Assembly (NCBI RefSeq): GCF_000425825.1
Contig: NZ_AUEE01000003.1
Span: 186,001 to 250,000, forward strand
Length of the DNA stretch: 64,000 nt
Reading direction: 5' to 3'
Source of the DNA: Jeotgalicoccus marinus DSM 19772
GTDB lineage: Bacteria > Bacillota > Bacilli > Staphylococcales > Salinicoccaceae
The notes beneath the pieces were generated by a model, which was given only the letters and a program-made list of their open reading frames with translations, was not told the origin of the DNA and searched no databases. The position numbers and the translations under genes were made by a program. Positions 62,695 to 64,000 of the stretch are shown in pieces. How positions within the stretch are numbered: position 1 is the stretch's first letter; each line of letters starts with the position of its first letter.

Positions 62695-64000
62695 ATGAAA
62701 CCTAGGATTATAATTCTGCTAAACTCCATAGATATTAATAGAGGTGGCCTCACGCATGCATCTTTAAGACAAGCGAGTACCTTTGCAGATGCTGGTTATG
62801 ATACCCAGATACTAACTTTCAACTATGAACCGCGCTTTCCTATCATCTGTAAAAAACTCAAAGAGATGGGCAAAGTAAGTAATAATGTCGTCATACGTAA
62901 TATGTTTGAAGAAAAGGCACTATACGGAAATAAAGATAAAATCAATATGCGTAAAGTTAAAGTGAAATTATCTGATTACGAAAAACACTATGCCATATCT
63001 CAGAGAAAAAATCATAATGCCTATAGACTTTATAATAATGGTCTATATGAAAAATATATCGCTCTACGTAAGGACGATACTCTAGATTTCATTGACTACT
63101 TTAATGAAAATCGCTATAGAGTGAAACGAGAAAATTACAACTACTATGGTCATATGACTAGGGTGCAGTATTTCAGCTTTGAAGAAAACAAGGTAAGACA
63201 ACAATTGTTTTTCGATAAAACAGGAAAAGCATTCTTGAATTTTTGGAAAGATCCTTCAACTGGAAAGATCAGCCGGGTCATCCATTTAGGCTCAAATAAT
63301 AATATAATCAGTGAGACAACTGGAGATACCATACCTCATAAAATTCACTGGCTAAAAAGTGTATTGAACGAATCAAATGAAAGAATAATGGCAATCTCAG
63401 ATACACGTAGCACGGATGAATTACTTGTTAAACTAAAGCATCCAAACACAGTAAGATCACTCCGCATGCACAGTAATCACCTTAAAAATCCAGATAATCC
63501 TGATTCTGAGTTAAATAAACGAAATGGCTATGCAATAGAAAATATAAAGAATGTCGATGCATTGATTGTGCTGACAGACAAACAGAAGCATGATATCGTT
63601 AACCGTTTTGGACTTGAGAATAAAGTTCATGTCATTCCAAATTATTATGAAGCGAAAGCACCTAAGCCAAAAGGGTTAAAATCCATTTTTATTAATGAGA
63701 AACAAGACAGTACTCAAATTAAAAGAGATTTGTCTAAAGTCGTAATTGTATCAAGATTTGCAAGCATTAAAAATATAGACCATACCATCCAAGCATTTAA
63801 AAAAGTGGTCACAGAAGTTCCAGAAGCTAAATTAGAAATCTGGGGATCTGGGGATCAAAAAGATGAATATGCAGACTTGATAAAATCACTCGATCTCAGT
63901 GATAATGTATTGATTAAAGGTTATACTGAGCATCCTGAAAAAATATACCAAAGCGGTGGTTTGTCAGTCCTAACCTCCAATGCCGAAGGTTTCTCTCTTG
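62695..64000 (+). CDS. TarM/TagE/GtfA-type glycosyltransferase, truncated by window end
   Basis: At least 435 codons from ATG 62695 (AAGGATGA upstream), open at the window end. N-terminal SIDINRGGLTHASLRQASTF resembles TarM-like Rossmann starts. A long insert at about 75-230 fits the DUF1975 beta-sheet domain of TarM/GtfA. The GT4 half begins VVIVSRFASIKNIDHTIQAF, and LEIWGSGDQ, VLIKGYTEHPEKIYQ, LTSNAEGFSL reach the donor site. Such enzymes glycosylate wall teichoic acid or Ser/Thr-rich surface proteins. The adjacent LPXTG gene upstream makes the latter attractive. Confidence 0.82.
   Translation, partial: MKPRIIILLNSIDINRGGLTHASLRQASTFADAGYDTQILTFNYEPRFPIICKKLKEMGKVSNNVVIRNMFEEKALYGNKDKINMRKVKVKLSDYEKHYAISQRKNHNAYRLYNNGLYEKYIALRKDDTLDFIDYFNENRYRVKRENYNYYGHMTRVQYFSFEENKVRQQLFFDKTGKAFLNFWKDPSTGKISRVIHLGSNNNIISETTGDTIPHKIHWLKSVLNESNERIMAISDTRSTDELLVKLKHPNTVRSLRMHSNHLKNPDNPDSELNKRNGYAIENIKNVDALIVLTDKQKHDIVNRFGLENKVHVIPNYYEAKAPKPKGLKSIFINEKQDSTQIKRDLSKVVIVSRFASIKNIDHTIQAFKKVVTEVPEAKLEIWGSGDQKDEYADLIKSLDLSDNVLIKGYTEHPEKIYQSGGLSVLTSNAEGFSL

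Noticed and set aside
1-64000. CRISPR array, tRNA, rRNA, prophage, transposase
   Set aside because: None found: no regularly spaced direct repeats, no cloverleaf or rRNA blocks, and no integrase- or transposase-like protein.

Overview
The window looks like chromosomal DNA of a low-GC Gram-positive bacterium of the family Staphylococcaceae. The evidence is the protein repertoire: an Lqo/Mqo2-type quinone oxidoreductase, UgtP, a SceD/IsaA-type transglycosylase, an IsaB-like secreted protein, a YSIRK/LPXTG surface protein, a TetR/YhgE pair and a TarM-like glycosyltransferase. Some content is unusual for Staphylococcus itself (a c-type cytochrome lipoprotein, a pterin carbinolamine dehydratase, a plsX/degV/fabF cluster). 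A relative such as Jeotgalicoccus or Macrococcus is therefore as likely; the genus is an inference. I see no rRNA, tRNA, CRISPR array, prophage or insertion sequence.

Layout. 1-4000: end of a DUF6176-like gene, then the riboflavin operon ribD-ribE-ribBA-ribH (minus strand) behind an FMN riboswitch. 4000-10530: PPK2-type polyphosphate kinase, sepiapterin-reductase-like SDR, glnA, a flavin-binding stress protein, pterin dehydratase, a non-canonical pyruvate kinase and a degenerate PTPS-fold protein. 10530-13540: TPP riboswitch and the thiamine-precursor ECF transporter ykoE-ykoD-ykoC. 13650-18840: ugtP, a membrane XRE regulator with an M50-like protease, an IsaB-like protein, an EamA transporter and an AraC regulator. 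18960-31730: RND exporter with divergent TetR, a four-gene ABC-2 export operon with a large surface-exposed subunit, a UvrA-like ABC protein and an orphan SBP5 lipoprotein.

31730-41770: DUF896, MarR, lqo and tandem Usp genes, TetR/YhgE, SceD-like autolysin, a Cys/Met-metabolism PLP enzyme, a nested palindromic intergenic repeat, and an rpiR-HD-msrA operon. 41930-47060: YkvI-type transporter lacking a normal start codon, a small glycine-zipper protein, the lipid cluster fabF-degV-plsX, and a GtrA protein. 47090-50640: Rrf2 and respiratory-type membrane protein, DCC protein, and two broken oxidoreductase genes. 50700-58480: DUF418, DedA-like protein, DHFR, DUF1697, an SDR, a YwnA/YwnB-like pair with a perfect operator, cytochrome c lipoprotein and a CopB copper ATPase with a CsoR-like box. 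58600-64000: VOC protein, a frameshifted BCCT transporter, an LPXTG stalk protein and a TarM/GtfA-like glycosyltransferase cut by the window end.

Themes: metabolite control by riboswitches (FMN, TPP); many one-regulator/one-target pairs with visible palindromic operators; envelope biology (glycolipid, autolysin, surface protein, glycosyltransferase); and local gene decay between about 41.9 and 59.4 kb, where four genes have lost a start codon, a reading frame or an N-terminus.
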